Source of the DNA: Sphingobacterium alkalisoli
GTDB taxonomy: Bacteria; Bacteroidota; Bacteroidia; Sphingobacteriales; Sphingobacteriaceae
DNA: 64,000 nucleotides
Assembly (NCBI RefSeq): GCF_005049105.1
Contig: NZ_SUKA01000001.1
Span: 620,001-684,000 of the forward strand
Direction: 5' to 3'
Positions within the stretch are counted from its first letter, which is position 1, and every line of letters starts with the position of its first letter. Under the pieces are notes generated by a model. That model was given only the letters and a program-made list of their open reading frames with translations, made no database searches and was not told the DNA's origin. The position numbers and the translations under genes were made by a program. Of the stretch, positions 1 through 9,023 are shown piece by piece.

Positions 1-277
1 ATTGTTGCACCGACGTATTTGTAGGGTTAGAAGATACCGCATCATCGGTAGCGGCGTCCAGAAAGTCTCCACCCACCCTGTTTCCTGTATTGGGCAGAAA
101 CCGATAGCAGTCTGCTAAAAACCTTTCCGCATTTGCGCCCGCAGAATCTCTTGGGTTGAATATCTCTTCGAGTGTCTGCAGTTCAATAGGTTCCGTCTCT
201 AAGTCACTTTTACAGGAGTACATGGAGACGGTAAGACCGATAAGGGCAACAACCCCTGTTAGATTTATATACTTCAT
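1..277 (-). CDS. SusD/RagB-family outer-membrane lipoprotein, N-terminal part only (cut by window edge)
   Basis: Reading the minus strand from the ATG at 277 gives 92 codons that run off the window. The protein starts MKYINLTGVVALIGL and has a lipobox-like SMYSC, so Cys23 would be the lipidated residue. It then reads LQTLEEIFNPRDSA and NAERFLADCYRFLPN, which resembles the first helices of SusD proteins, followed by DFLDAATDDA. The start is 17 bp downstream of the stop of the SusC gene, the usual SusC-SusD order, so it is the likely glycan-binding partner of that receptor. Substrate and C-terminus cannot be seen. Confidence 0.8.
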   Translation of the reverse strand, partial: MKYINLTGVVALIGLTVSMYSCKSDLETEPIELQTLEEIFNPRDSAGANAERFLADCYRFLPNTGNRVGGDFLDAATDDAVSSNPTNTSVQQ

Positions 278-294
278 ATTGTATGTGTCTAAGG

Positions 295-3200
295 TTATAA
301 TTTGATATTCACACCAAAGCTGATCACCCGTTGAATAGGATAAGCTGTATTACTATAGATTTCCGGATCCAGCCTATCATACGGTGTGGTGGTAAACAGA
401 TTTTGTGCGTTTGCGAAAACACGCAATGCCGAAACGTTGATTCTTTTGCTTAATGCAAATGGAAACGTATAGCCAACATCCACATTGCGAACGCGCAAAT
501 AAGCCCCCGAACGTGTCCAATAGCTGGAGTTGTTCAAATACGGCGTGTTTGTCGGATCCAGACCAATGGTTAGACGAGGGTACGTAGCTGTGGCGCCCGT
601 TTCTGGAGTCCATCTGCCTAGCATGTAGCTATATCCCTGTTTATCGCCATCACTACCAAAAGAATAATCCGTCTGTTGATAAGTTCGGTTTGTCACTCCC
701 TGAAGCAATATACTACAGTCGAATCCGGCGACATTAAAACCTAGTGTTGTCCCAAAATAAAGAATAGGCTCTGTGTTTCCGATCGCCGTCTGATCATATA
801 TGTTAATCGCACCATCGCCGTTGAGGTCGATCAATTTGACGTCTCCTGGATATACTACATTCCCAGCCAACTTTGGTGCCGCATCCGCCTCTTCCTGTGT
901 TTGTATCAAACCATCCGCTTGATAGCCAAATGTTTGTCCTATCGGCATACCTGTACGGTGGTTCCAAGGGTATTGCTGGTAAATTTCATTCATGTAAAGC
1001 ACTTCCGTGCGCATACGTGAAACATTCGCCGCTATAAAATAGTTGAAGCCGCCAACCCGATTCTGATAGGTCACTTCCAGTTCTTGCCCTTCATACAGAT
1101 TTTTGCCAATATTCTCATTTGGATAGCCTATGCCGATCAGCTCGATCGTCGACCCACGTTGTTGTAACAGATCGGAGTAGCTGTCGCGAAAATAAGCCGC
1201 ATTCAATTTGAACATAGACTTCCATAGGGAAATATCCAATCCTACATTAAGTTTGCTTCCCTTTTCCCAGGTTGCATCCACATTTGCCAAGCCCTTTTCG
1301 ACCATGCTGTTCACATAACTGTATTCCGAGCCAAACCTATAGCCGTCGCTACCCCCCTGGCCATACGAAGTGCGCCAGCTGTAATACCCCAATGCGCCTT
1401 CATTGGTGTTGCCCGTGTGTCCGTAAGTAGCCTTTAACTTCAACTGGTCCAACCACTCAGACTGATCTGCCAGGAAAGACTCCCGTGCCATGTCCCAACC
1501 AAGACCTGCGGCATAAAACAGCCCAAATCGATTTCCAGGTTGAAAGCGATTGAAACCCGAGTAATTCAGTGCCAATTCAGCAAAGTATTTATTGTCGTAT
1601 GCGTAACTACCGGTCGCGGCAATATTCGTATAGATCGATGGTAGGTCGAACTGGTAGTTCGATGTTTGTTGATCCACGAAGATTTTTCCGCCAATCTGGT
1701 GTACACCACCGATGTGTGTATCGTAACCAAGCGCGCCCTGGAAATAGAAAAAGTTAGCAGTTGATGTTGTGGAGAATGCGTTAGGTTGGTCGGCAATGTC
1801 ACCAAAACGAACGTAAGTCAGGTCGCCTTGTTCATTATTACGTACGTCGAAAACGGGCTGCCTGCGGTTTCGGTCCACCAAGCTAGACGAGGTAGAAGAA
1901 ACATTCACTTTCCCTTGCGCATATAAACCAGGCAACCAACTGTCAAATTTATATTTTAGATCAAGGTTTGCCAAAATATCCCGTGTGTTGTCCAGTAGAT
2001 AGCCCGAACCAGTCGCCTGCTGGTAAAGGTTTGTCCTGAATACCGAGGAACCTCCGTAAGACCCATCAGGATTAAACATGGGGTAGGCATTGTTGGGTGT
2101 AGAGAAGAGTCCGTTTAAGATATTCTGGGTTCCCGCACCTGGCTGTCTTCCATTTTGAATTCGTCCAAAAAGTTGCAATCCTATGGTGAAATCACTGGTT
2201 ACGTCCACATCGATTGTACTATTAATAAGATAGCGCTGCTGATCCAGATTGGTATCGTAATCAAACTCGTCAGACGATTGAAACATACCTTCTTGGCGCA
2301 AATAACTTAGAGAAAGTGCATACCGTGCATTTTTTATCCCTCCGTTGACACCCAGATTATACTTTGATATCGGGTTGTTTTCTTTCAAAATAGCGTCATA
2401 CCAGTTTACGTTCGGGTATATATAAGGCGAACTTCCGGTTTTGAAGGCCTCGTAATCATCCTGAGAATATACCGGTTGACGGCCTGTGTTTAATAGTGCT
2501 TCATTATATAAGTACGCATATTGATGCGCACTCAATGGTTCTGGACGCTTCAATGCATGTTGTACTCCCGTTTGGGCGGAAAATGAGACACGTGGAGCTC
2601 CCTCCTTACCACGCTTGGTTGTAATCTGGAGCACACCTCTGGAGCTTCGCTGCCCAAGTAGGATAGAAGACAGCGCATCTTTTGCTACCGTGATAGACTC
2701 GATACTTTCGGGATCGATGGAGTAGATTTCCCGCTGCACCCCGTCGATAATAGTAATCGGATTTTGGCCACGTAATTGAAAGGAAATCTCACTATTATCG
2801 TTTAGGTTGGAGCTATATCGGGTAGCTTCACTAGGTAGAGAACCCGCCAAATCCACATAGGAAATCGGTGCAGTTCGAGCTGATCTAAAACCACTGATCT
2901 CCTGTGTATAAAACCCCGGGAGCCTTCCCGTTAAGGCATTGAGGTATAACGGTGTGGGTGTACTCTTTAACTGGTTGTTATTTACCGTAGACACCGCACC
3001 CAAAAGGCTCCTTTTATCCCTTCTTTCGTAAAGCACCTCAATTGTATCGGTTGTTACCAAATAGTTGGCAACTAGTGCTACGGTAGGGGTTGACCCTCGC
3101 TTCACCGTTTTCGGGTAATATCCCGGATGTTGCACAAGAATATCCGAGTCTGTTGCAGAAGGGGGTATACGGGCTTCCCCAAACTCATCCGTAGTGGCAA

Positions 3201-3411
3201 GTAATTCCCGTTGGGGAGTGTATATTTTAGCTCCTATGAGCGGCTTTCCGTAATCATCGACCACCTTGATCGGATCGTTTTTTTGAATTGCGTAACGCAA
3301 AGCAACGCCGTCCGTCTCTGTAACCGAACCTGCATAGCCCAAGTATGTTCCTGAGTAAAGCAGTAGTAGTCCTAGCGTACTTAATTTTATATAATGATAT
3401 AGCATATTCAT
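295..3411 (-). CDS. SusC/RagA-type TonB-dependent outer-membrane receptor
   Basis: The 1038-residue protein has a signal peptide and a carboxypeptidase-regulatory-like domain at about residues 48-105 (VVDDYGKPLIGAKIYTPQ). A TonB plug follows at about 140-270, with LRGQNPITIIDGVQ and SIESITVAKDALSSILLG. The rest is a C-terminal barrel ending with the Phe-rich strand VISFGVNIKL. It should import oligosaccharides across the outer membrane with the SusD-like lipoprotein whose gene starts 17 bp downstream. The gene is late in a run of alpha-mannosidase genes, so a mannose-containing glycan is the probable cargo. Its glycan specificity cannot be read from sequence. Confidence 0.93.
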   Translation of the reverse strand: MNMLYHYIKLSTLGLLLLYSGTYLGYAGSVTETDGVALRYAIQKNDPIKVVDDYGKPLIGAKIYTPQRELLATTDEFGEARIPPSATDSDILVQHPGYYPKTVKRGSTPTVALVANYLVTTDTIEVLYERRDKRSLLGAVSTVNNNQLKSTPTPLYLNALTGRLPGFYTQEISGFRSARTAPISYVDLAGSLPSEATRYSSNLNDNSEISFQLRGQNPITIIDGVQREIYSIDPESIESITVAKDALSSILLGQRSSRGVLQITTKRGKEGAPRVSFSAQTGVQHALKRPEPLSAHQYAYLYNEALLNTGRQPVYSQDDYEAFKTGSSPYIYPNVNWYDAILKENNPISKYNLGVNGGIKNARYALSLSYLRQEGMFQSSDEFDYDTNLDQQRYLINSTIDVDVTSDFTIGLQLFGRIQNGRQPGAGTQNILNGLFSTPNNAYPMFNPDGSYGGSSVFRTNLYQQATGSGYLLDNTRDILANLDLKYKFDSWLPGLYAQGKVNVSSTSSSLVDRNRRQPVFDVRNNEQGDLTYVRFGDIADQPNAFSTTSTANFFYFQGALGYDTHIGGVHQIGGKIFVDQQTSNYQFDLPSIYTNIAATGSYAYDNKYFAELALNYSGFNRFQPGNRFGLFYAAGLGWDMARESFLADQSEWLDQLKLKATYGHTGNTNEGALGYYSWRTSYGQGGSDGYRFGSEYSYVNSMVEKGLANVDATWEKGSKLNVGLDISLWKSMFKLNAAYFRDSYSDLLQQRGSTIELIGIGYPNENIGKNLYEGQELEVTYQNRVGGFNYFIAANVSRMRTEVLYMNEIYQQYPWNHRTGMPIGQTFGYQADGLIQTQEEADAAPKLAGNVVYPGDVKLIDLNGDGAINIYDQTAIGNTEPILYFGTTLGFNVAGFDCSILLQGVTNRTYQQTDYSFGSDGDKQGYSYMLGRWTPETGATATYPRLTIGLDPTNTPYLNNSSYWTRSGAYLRVRNVDVGYTFPFALSKRINVSALRVFANAQNLFTTTPYDRLDPEIYSNTAYPIQRVISFGVNIKL

Positions 3412-3441
3412 AATTTTGATGTGTATTCGATCTCACTGAGG

Positions 3442-4443
3442 CTATTCGCAACGAAATGTATACGTGAAAGGTTCATCTGTATTTCCATATCCAACCTTTT
3501 TTGTACCGGTGGCATCCGTATAAAAATATTCAAGTTTGGCAATTCGTGATTCTTTCTGAATATTGAAATAACCACGGGGCCATAGATCGAGAATGAATTT
3601 CTTACCTCCCACGTCTGTGAGCTTCGTTTTATCATCCCGCGTAGTTATTTCATCGAGGAGCTGTCCGGTTTCATCAAATGCCTTTGCACTTAAATATATC
3701 TCGTCCATATCATCCAAATCGGTGTTTGTTACTCCTGCATCAAACGTTAAGGTGACGATGTCGTTATCTAGGCTTTTTACGGGCTGTACGGTGCCCAATT
3801 GGGGGTTAACGAAATCAATCAGGTCGCCCTCTCCCTCGATGATTTCCAATGGATTGGAAAAGGTGTATTTTTTATAATCGGTATCTTCCGGTCTTAGGTT
3901 CTCGATCGAGGATCCCACATAGAAGCCCAAGCTAGCCAACATATTTTCAGGTCCTACACGGCATTCTACCTTGACATCGAAACTCAGATCAGCAGTTTGA
4001 TGTTCATTGTTAACAAAGGTGAAAGACTGTGTGCTTCTATAGATGATCCATTCGAAGTCGTCTATAAGGTTTGGTCCGATTCCGAACATCTTTTTGGCGG
4101 CTTCGTGCCAGCTCAGTCCCGAAACCGGTTCTGTTTCTGCGTCGGGTATCATGCGTAAGGTTCCATTTCCCTTCGAACTTGTATAGGTTAGTACCGCATT
4201 TTTTCGGGCATTCCAGCTCTTTGGCACCATGATTCCCGCCAGCAATTGGGTAGTATATGTATTTGGCTCTTCGATCTGGGGTTCGGCACCGGAGTGCATA
4301 TAAAAAGTAGCAATTTCATTTGCCTTGGCTTGTGTCGGTACCGTTACGGTCAATGCTGTGAGACCACAGTGCACCAGGAATAAGGTCATACCTAGTCCAA
4401 TCAGGAGATATAGGTAGGTCAATTTTTGAAATGGTCGCTTCAT
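3442..4443 (-). CDS. DUF4961-like surface lipoprotein
   Basis: This 333-residue protein starts with a hydrophobic segment and a lipobox-like LVHC, followed by the beta-rich start LTALTVTVPTQAKANE. Its sequence and position beside a DUF5004-like gene match what I know of DUF4961 proteins in Bacteroidetes glycan loci, where such lipoproteins are thought to bind glycans at the cell surface. It lies 5 bp after the DUF5004-like gene and 30 bp before susC, so all are probably co-transcribed. No catalytic motif is visible. The family assignment is by recall of pattern and should be tested with a profile search. Confidence 0.65.
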   Translation of the reverse strand: MKRPFQKLTYLYLLIGLGMTLFLVHCGLTALTVTVPTQAKANEIATFYMHSGAEPQIEEPNTYTTQLLAGIMVPKSWNARKNAVLTYTSSKGNGTLRMIPDAETEPVSGLSWHEAAKKMFGIGPNLIDDFEWIIYRSTQSFTFVNNEHQTADLSFDVKVECRVGPENMLASLGFYVGSSIENLRPEDTDYKKYTFSNPLEIIEGEGDLIDFVNPQLGTVQPVKSLDNDIVTLTFDAGVTNTDLDDMDEIYLSAKAFDETGQLLDEITTRDDKTKLTDVGGKKFILDLWPRGYFNIQKESRIAKLEYFYTDATGTKKVGYGNTDEPFTYTFRCE

Positions 4444-4448
4444 AATTT

Positions 4449-4892
4449 TTAATTTTGTCGTTCAAAATCGAATTGGTACGTATTGCTGGAACATCCCAGG
4501 CTGAAGGTGAGGCTTAATTGGCGCTTACCTTTCACAACCGGAAATTGGAATTTTACGGGGACTTCAGTGGTTTCCCCTTCGGGCTGCAGTATTAGGCTGA
4601 AGGGGAATTGTGGATCACTCAGCGTATAGTTCCCAGCGTCGTTCACGACAAAAGGTAATTGCTCCGACAGGCTATAGGTCCCATCTGTTTTAAAACTGAT
4701 CTGAAAATCATTAAGATCCAGTCGTTTGCTGAGGTCTTCTCCATTACGTGTAAGCTTCAGTACCTTCCAGTTACCTGTTACATCTTTCGCTGTCTCGTCG
4801 GTTACTATGTTCGACATTTCCTCTTCGCAGGAAGAAAGGGTGATCAGTGAAAGCACTGTAAACACCCAATGTGATAATCGTTTCATGTGCAT
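4449..4892 (-). CDS. DUF5004/lipocalin-like small lipoprotein
   Basis: The 147-residue protein has a signal sequence with lipobox TLSSC (Cys22), then the pattern AKDVTGNWKVLKLTRNGEDL with later FQISFKTDGTYSL. This is the lipocalin-like GxW start and the second-strand motif of DUF5004 and related Bacteroidetes proteins. It is probably an outer-membrane-anchored accessory protein of the glycan uptake complex. It sits 12 bp downstream of a susD and 5 bp upstream of the DUF4961-like gene. Function beyond a likely binding role is unknown. Confidence 0.65.
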   Translation of the reverse strand: MHMKRLSHWVFTVLSLITLSSCEEEMSNIVTDETAKDVTGNWKVLKLTRNGEDLSKRLDLNDFQISFKTDGTYSLSEQLPFVVNDAGNYTLSDPQFPFSLILQPEGETTEVPVKFQFPVVKGKRQLSLTFSLGCSSNTYQFDFERQN

Positions 4893-4904
4893 CGTTATTT
4901 TCTT

Positions 4905-6632
4905 TTAATATCCTGGATTCTGTAATAATTCTACCGATTTAGCCACTTCAGACTGCGGTATAGGCCATAAGTACATACGGTTGTTGAATACACGCTTTCT
5001 AACATTTATGGTATTGTATGCCGTACCTGCTGAAGTGCGGACAGGCTCTGTGCCGTGTAACTGACTGTTTTCCACGACCTCGGCAATTTTCCAGCGGCGC
5101 ACATCAAAGAACCGATGTCCTTCAAAGGCCAGCTCTTTCTGGCGCTCATTACGGATGATGTCCCGCATTTCCGCCTTCGATAAGTCCGTAGGCAAGACAA
5201 AAGGAGATAGTCCCGCTCGTTCCCGAATGGATTCTACGGCATCGTATATTTCATCATCGGGCGAGGCCAGTCTTTCATTACGCGCTTCCGCATAATTCAA
5301 CAGGATTTCCGCATAACGTATAATAGGCATACAACGTGGTGTTTCCGTACTAAACCAGTCTGCCCCTACCTCTCGGTGAACCATCTTATACGTGTAGTAG
5401 CCCGTGGGGGTACCCTTATAAATCGCATCCTGACCAGAGGTGATATTACTTGGGTTCGTTTTGTCAATATAAATATTGACCGGCCGTCTCGCCAACCCAT
5501 CTCTATGAAACACCAGGGACTGATCTCGGGTCACGGTATTTGCCAAACGAGGATCCCGGTCTTTATAGGGCTGCGCAGGATCATAGCCCGATTGTGGATC
5601 GTCGATGGGTAGCCCGTTCTTCATGCCAAAGGCGTTGACTGTCTCCAGATAAGGATATGCACCCGGACTGCCCAGTCCAAAGGTGGGCGGATGCCAGATG
5701 CCTTCCAAATCCCTGTTGGCATCCTGCATTCTTGCCAATAGGTATTCTGAGTTTTTTCGCAATTGAAACACCCGATAAAATCCATATCCTGGCTCCGTGT
5801 TATTGTCCACATGTAAAGCATATTGACCTGATTCCATAATTTGGGCGGCAGCATCTTCAGCTCGTTTCCACCGTGTTTGATCGGCATTCGGGTAGCCTAC
5901 GATAGCCTGCAAGGGCCCAGCCGTCACGAACCCCTCACCGTTAAACAGGGGACTCGCCGCATAAAGGAGCACCCGCGATTTTAAACCGTAACAGGCGGCT
6001 TTATTAATCCGTCCGTAATTTTCTCCTTCCTGTATCCACGGAAGATCTTCCGCTGCCGCGTCGCACTCCGAGACGATGTAGTTTACACAATCTTCGTAGG
6101 TGTCGCGTGCAAAAGGAATCTGATCGCTTGCCCGGTACACGCTATCACCCATTAAGGGAACACCGCCATAATGTTCTAACAGGATAAAGTAATAGTATGC
6201 CCTTAAAAAACGTGATTCTGCTTTTACCCTTACCTTTATATCGTCCCCGAACTTCGCTTGAGGCAGATTTTTCAGCATGATATTGACCCGTCGGATATTG
6301 GTGTAGCTATTTGCCCAGGCATCACGGGTAATCAAATTTGAATTCACGGTGCCCGTAGCAAACTGAATAAACGTATTGATGCTGCCCAGCCCTGCACCTT
6401 CGGCTTCGTCTGTACTCGCATCCAATCCCCCTCCTCCAAATCGTCTTGGCCAGGTCGCGAAACCAATATCGGCGTATATGCTCGACAGAAAGTTGATCGT
6501 ATAGACACTATCGGAAAACACGACCTGCTCGTTCAAATCGGTGGATTGTGTCTGATCCAAAAAACCCTGTTTGTTGCAGGACGCGAATACGAGCGTAGCA
6601 AATGCTACGTGAAGTAAATACCTCTTTTTCAT
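4905..6632 (-). CDS. SusD/RagB-family nutrient-binding lipoprotein
   Basis: This 575-residue protein has a lipobox (VFASC, Cys19) followed by the SusD-typical acidic and Phe-rich start KQGFLDQTQSTDL. TPR-like helices follow, with AESRFLRAYYYFILLEHYGGVPLM, and a C-terminal block RNERQKELAFEGHRFFDVRRWKIAE, a SusD/RagB hallmark. It should bind glycans on the lid of a SusC transporter. Unusually, the gene directly upstream is a GH92 enzyme 108 bp away and not a susC. The nearest susC lies three genes downstream and already has its own susD. Confidence 0.93.
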   Translation of the reverse strand: MKKRYLLHVAFATLVFASCNKQGFLDQTQSTDLNEQVVFSDSVYTINFLSSIYADIGFATWPRRFGGGGLDASTDEAEGAGLGSINTFIQFATGTVNSNLITRDAWANSYTNIRRVNIMLKNLPQAKFGDDIKVRVKAESRFLRAYYYFILLEHYGGVPLMGDSVYRASDQIPFARDTYEDCVNYIVSECDAAAEDLPWIQEGENYGRINKAACYGLKSRVLLYAASPLFNGEGFVTAGPLQAIVGYPNADQTRWKRAEDAAAQIMESGQYALHVDNNTEPGYGFYRVFQLRKNSEYLLARMQDANRDLEGIWHPPTFGLGSPGAYPYLETVNAFGMKNGLPIDDPQSGYDPAQPYKDRDPRLANTVTRDQSLVFHRDGLARRPVNIYIDKTNPSNITSGQDAIYKGTPTGYYTYKMVHREVGADWFSTETPRCMPIIRYAEILLNYAEARNERLASPDDEIYDAVESIRERAGLSPFVLPTDLSKAEMRDIIRNERQKELAFEGHRFFDVRRWKIAEVVENSQLHGTEPVRTSAGTAYNTINVRKRVFNNRMYLWPIPQSEVAKSVELLQNPGY

Positions 6633-6740
6633 AACTTGATCTATAACAATGATATTACAATGGTTTATAATGACTATGTGTTGCTGCTCAAGCTATTAGC
6701 TTTCGACAGCATTGGTTTTTAAATTATGTTGGCATGCTTC

Positions 6741-9017
6741 TTAATTTAGTTTACTCAACGAAAATGGTCTTGCCTCTTTAGAGACCCCCCGATTCATCTT
6801 CGGCGTTTCGCCCATAACGAATTTCAGTTCTCCTCCGTTCATGATATCTTCATATTTAATAAAGTTCTTATCGTAAAGCTTTCCATTCAAATGCGCCGAC
6901 TGGATATAGACATTTTCCGCACTATTGTTTGTCGCCTGGATAACAAAACGTTTCCCATTTTCCAAGGTAATGGTCGCTTTCTCGAACAGGGGGCTTCCGA
7001 TCACATACTCGTCTGTCCCCGGGCAAACACTGTAGATTCCCAAAGCGCTAAGCACGTACCAGGAGGACATCTGACCTTGATCTTCGTCGCCCGGATAGCC
7101 CCTTTCGGTTGCATTGTATAAATTTGACATAACCAGGCGAACTTGCTTTTGCGATTTCCAGGGTTGTCCGCTATAATTATAGAGGTACGCGACGTGTTGT
7201 GTAGGTTGGTTTCCATGGGCATATTGGCCCATTTTTGCCAACAGCATCTCCCGCATTTCATGGATCTCCTGTTTATAGCTACCGTATTTAATCGTCTGCT
7301 CCATTGTAAAGAAGGAATCCAATTTTGTATTAAAACTTTCCTCGCCTCCAATGAGATCGATCAGTCCATTAATATCATGTAGAACAGACCAGGTATATTG
7401 CCAGGCGTTGGCTTCAGTAAAAGGGCCACCCCACTCCACGGGATCGAAGTCGGGAAGCCAGTTGCCATCGGCCAATCGTCCCCTTACAAAATTGACATTC
7501 TGATCGAATACGTTTTTATAGTTATACATTTGTCGGGCAAACACATTTTCATAGAATGTATTACCCGTTAATTTGGCCAATTGATACGCGCAAAAATCAT
7601 CATATGCGTATTCAAGTGTCTTGGCTGTGCTCTCATGTATGTCGCCATACGGAATGTACCCCTTGGTGAAATAGTCTTCCCAGCCTTCTCTTCCATTAGA
7701 TCCTCCCCAGAAACCCTTATTTGTCGCTTCATGATAGTAAGCAGTTAGTGCGCTATCCGCATCGAAAGTACGGATACCTTTTACCCAGGCATCGGTTAAT
7801 AGGGAGATGGCATGGTTTCCGATCATTACGCCAGACATGCCTGGGTTAGACCAGGTAGGGAAGAAGCCTGCTTGCCGCTGCGCGCCCAACAAAGATTGCA
7901 TGTATCTGCCTTGCATCTCCTCATGCAAGATGTTGCTCAAGGGAAATTGCGCACGGAACGTATCCCAAAATCCATTATCGGTATACATGTAACCATCATG
8001 TACCGCTCCGTCGTAGGGGCTATAGTAGTAGGGCTTACCTGTTGCATCGATCTCATAGAATTTGCGCGAGAAGAGGTTTGCGCGGAACAAACAAGAATAA
8101 AAGGTCGCTTTCTCTTCTTCTGTCCCCCCCTCTACGACGACACGGTTTAGCAACTTGTTCCAGATCGCAAACGCCTTGTTCTGGGTGACTTCAAAATCTT
8201 TGTTGCCTGTTAGTTCCTGTTCCAGATTTAATTCCGCCTGTGCGGGACTGATGTACGAGGAGGCCAGCTTGACCTCTACCTTCGCGCCGGACTTAAATTC
8301 CAGATAAGCACCTATGCCTTTACCTGCATCATACGTATTGCCCGCCCTTATTTCTCCATTTGTATTTTGCCAGGTACCATGAGCCTTAAAATCCTGGTTG
8401 AAAACTAAAACAAAATAATTTCTAAAATTTTCGGGAACAAAACGGCCATTGTTTACATATCCAATAATTTTACGTTCATGGGGAATGATCTTTATTTCGC
8501 TATCTTTCAAAAATCCGTCTACTATTAAATGCGCTTTCTCCTTTTTCGGAAAGCTAAACCGCATATGTCCCCCGCGCTCGACCGGACTGATTTCTGCCTT
8601 TATACCGTTATCAAATTTTACGGCGTAATAATTCGGTTTCGCTATTTCGTTGCTATGATGAAATGGCAATGCCCTTGCCTCTTCGTCAACGATCAGGTTT
8701 CCGACACCCGGCATCAGGGAAAACACAGCGTAGTCGTTCATCCATGGACTACATTGGTGCACTTGTTGAAGGCCCCTAATTGTATTGTCCTGATACCGAT
8801 ATTTCCAACCATCTCCGTTTTTTCCGGTCTGCGCCGAAAAGAAATGTACTCCGAATGGCAAACCGACTGTAGGGTAGGTGTTTCCATAGGATAGTGCCCA
8901 TTCTGAATCCGTGCCCTGTAAGGTGTTCACATACTTTACCAAATCACTCTCCTGCGAATAACCGCAACCTATACCCAGTAAGGCACCCGTTATCCAAATT
9001 AAAAATTTCGTATTCAT
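6741..9017 (-). CDS. GH92 alpha-mannosidase (first of two)
   Basis: The 758-residue exported protein has the GH92 N-terminal beta-sandwich (YVNTLQGTDSEW, GNTYPTVGLPFG) and the catalytic (alpha/alpha)6 domain with GYIPYGDIHESTAKTLEYAYDD. By spacing to the calcium-dependent enzyme BT3990, Glu535 in TEANAWQYTW is the likely acid, and Asp644 and Asp646 in GYPGDEDQGQMSSW the likely base region. The family inverts and removes terminal alpha-mannose in exo fashion. The selectivity segment reads HGNQP here and HANEP in the next enzyme, so the two may cut different linkages. The N-terminus looks like a signal peptide (LLGIGCGYSQ), periplasmic or lipid-anchored. Confidence 0.93.
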   Translation of the reverse strand: MNTKFLIWITGALLGIGCGYSQESDLVKYVNTLQGTDSEWALSYGNTYPTVGLPFGVHFFSAQTGKNGDGWKYRYQDNTIRGLQQVHQCSPWMNDYAVFSLMPGVGNLIVDEEARALPFHHSNEIAKPNYYAVKFDNGIKAEISPVERGGHMRFSFPKKEKAHLIVDGFLKDSEIKIIPHERKIIGYVNNGRFVPENFRNYFVLVFNQDFKAHGTWQNTNGEIRAGNTYDAGKGIGAYLEFKSGAKVEVKLASSYISPAQAELNLEQELTGNKDFEVTQNKAFAIWNKLLNRVVVEGGTEEEKATFYSCLFRANLFSRKFYEIDATGKPYYYSPYDGAVHDGYMYTDNGFWDTFRAQFPLSNILHEEMQGRYMQSLLGAQRQAGFFPTWSNPGMSGVMIGNHAISLLTDAWVKGIRTFDADSALTAYYHEATNKGFWGGSNGREGWEDYFTKGYIPYGDIHESTAKTLEYAYDDFCAYQLAKLTGNTFYENVFARQMYNYKNVFDQNVNFVRGRLADGNWLPDFDPVEWGGPFTEANAWQYTWSVLHDINGLIDLIGGEESFNTKLDSFFTMEQTIKYGSYKQEIHEMREMLLAKMGQYAHGNQPTQHVAYLYNYSGQPWKSQKQVRLVMSNLYNATERGYPGDEDQGQMSSWYVLSALGIYSVCPGTDEYVIGSPLFEKATITLENGKRFVIQATNNSAENVYIQSAHLNGKLYDKNFIKYEDIMNGGELKFVMGETPKMNRGVSKEARPFSLSKLN

Positions 9018-9023
9018 CCTGTG

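Noticed and set aside
7812-8150. Plus-strand 112-codon ORF within the GH92 gene
   Set aside because: It is a shadow of a strongly supported coding sequence on the other strand with no domain of its own.
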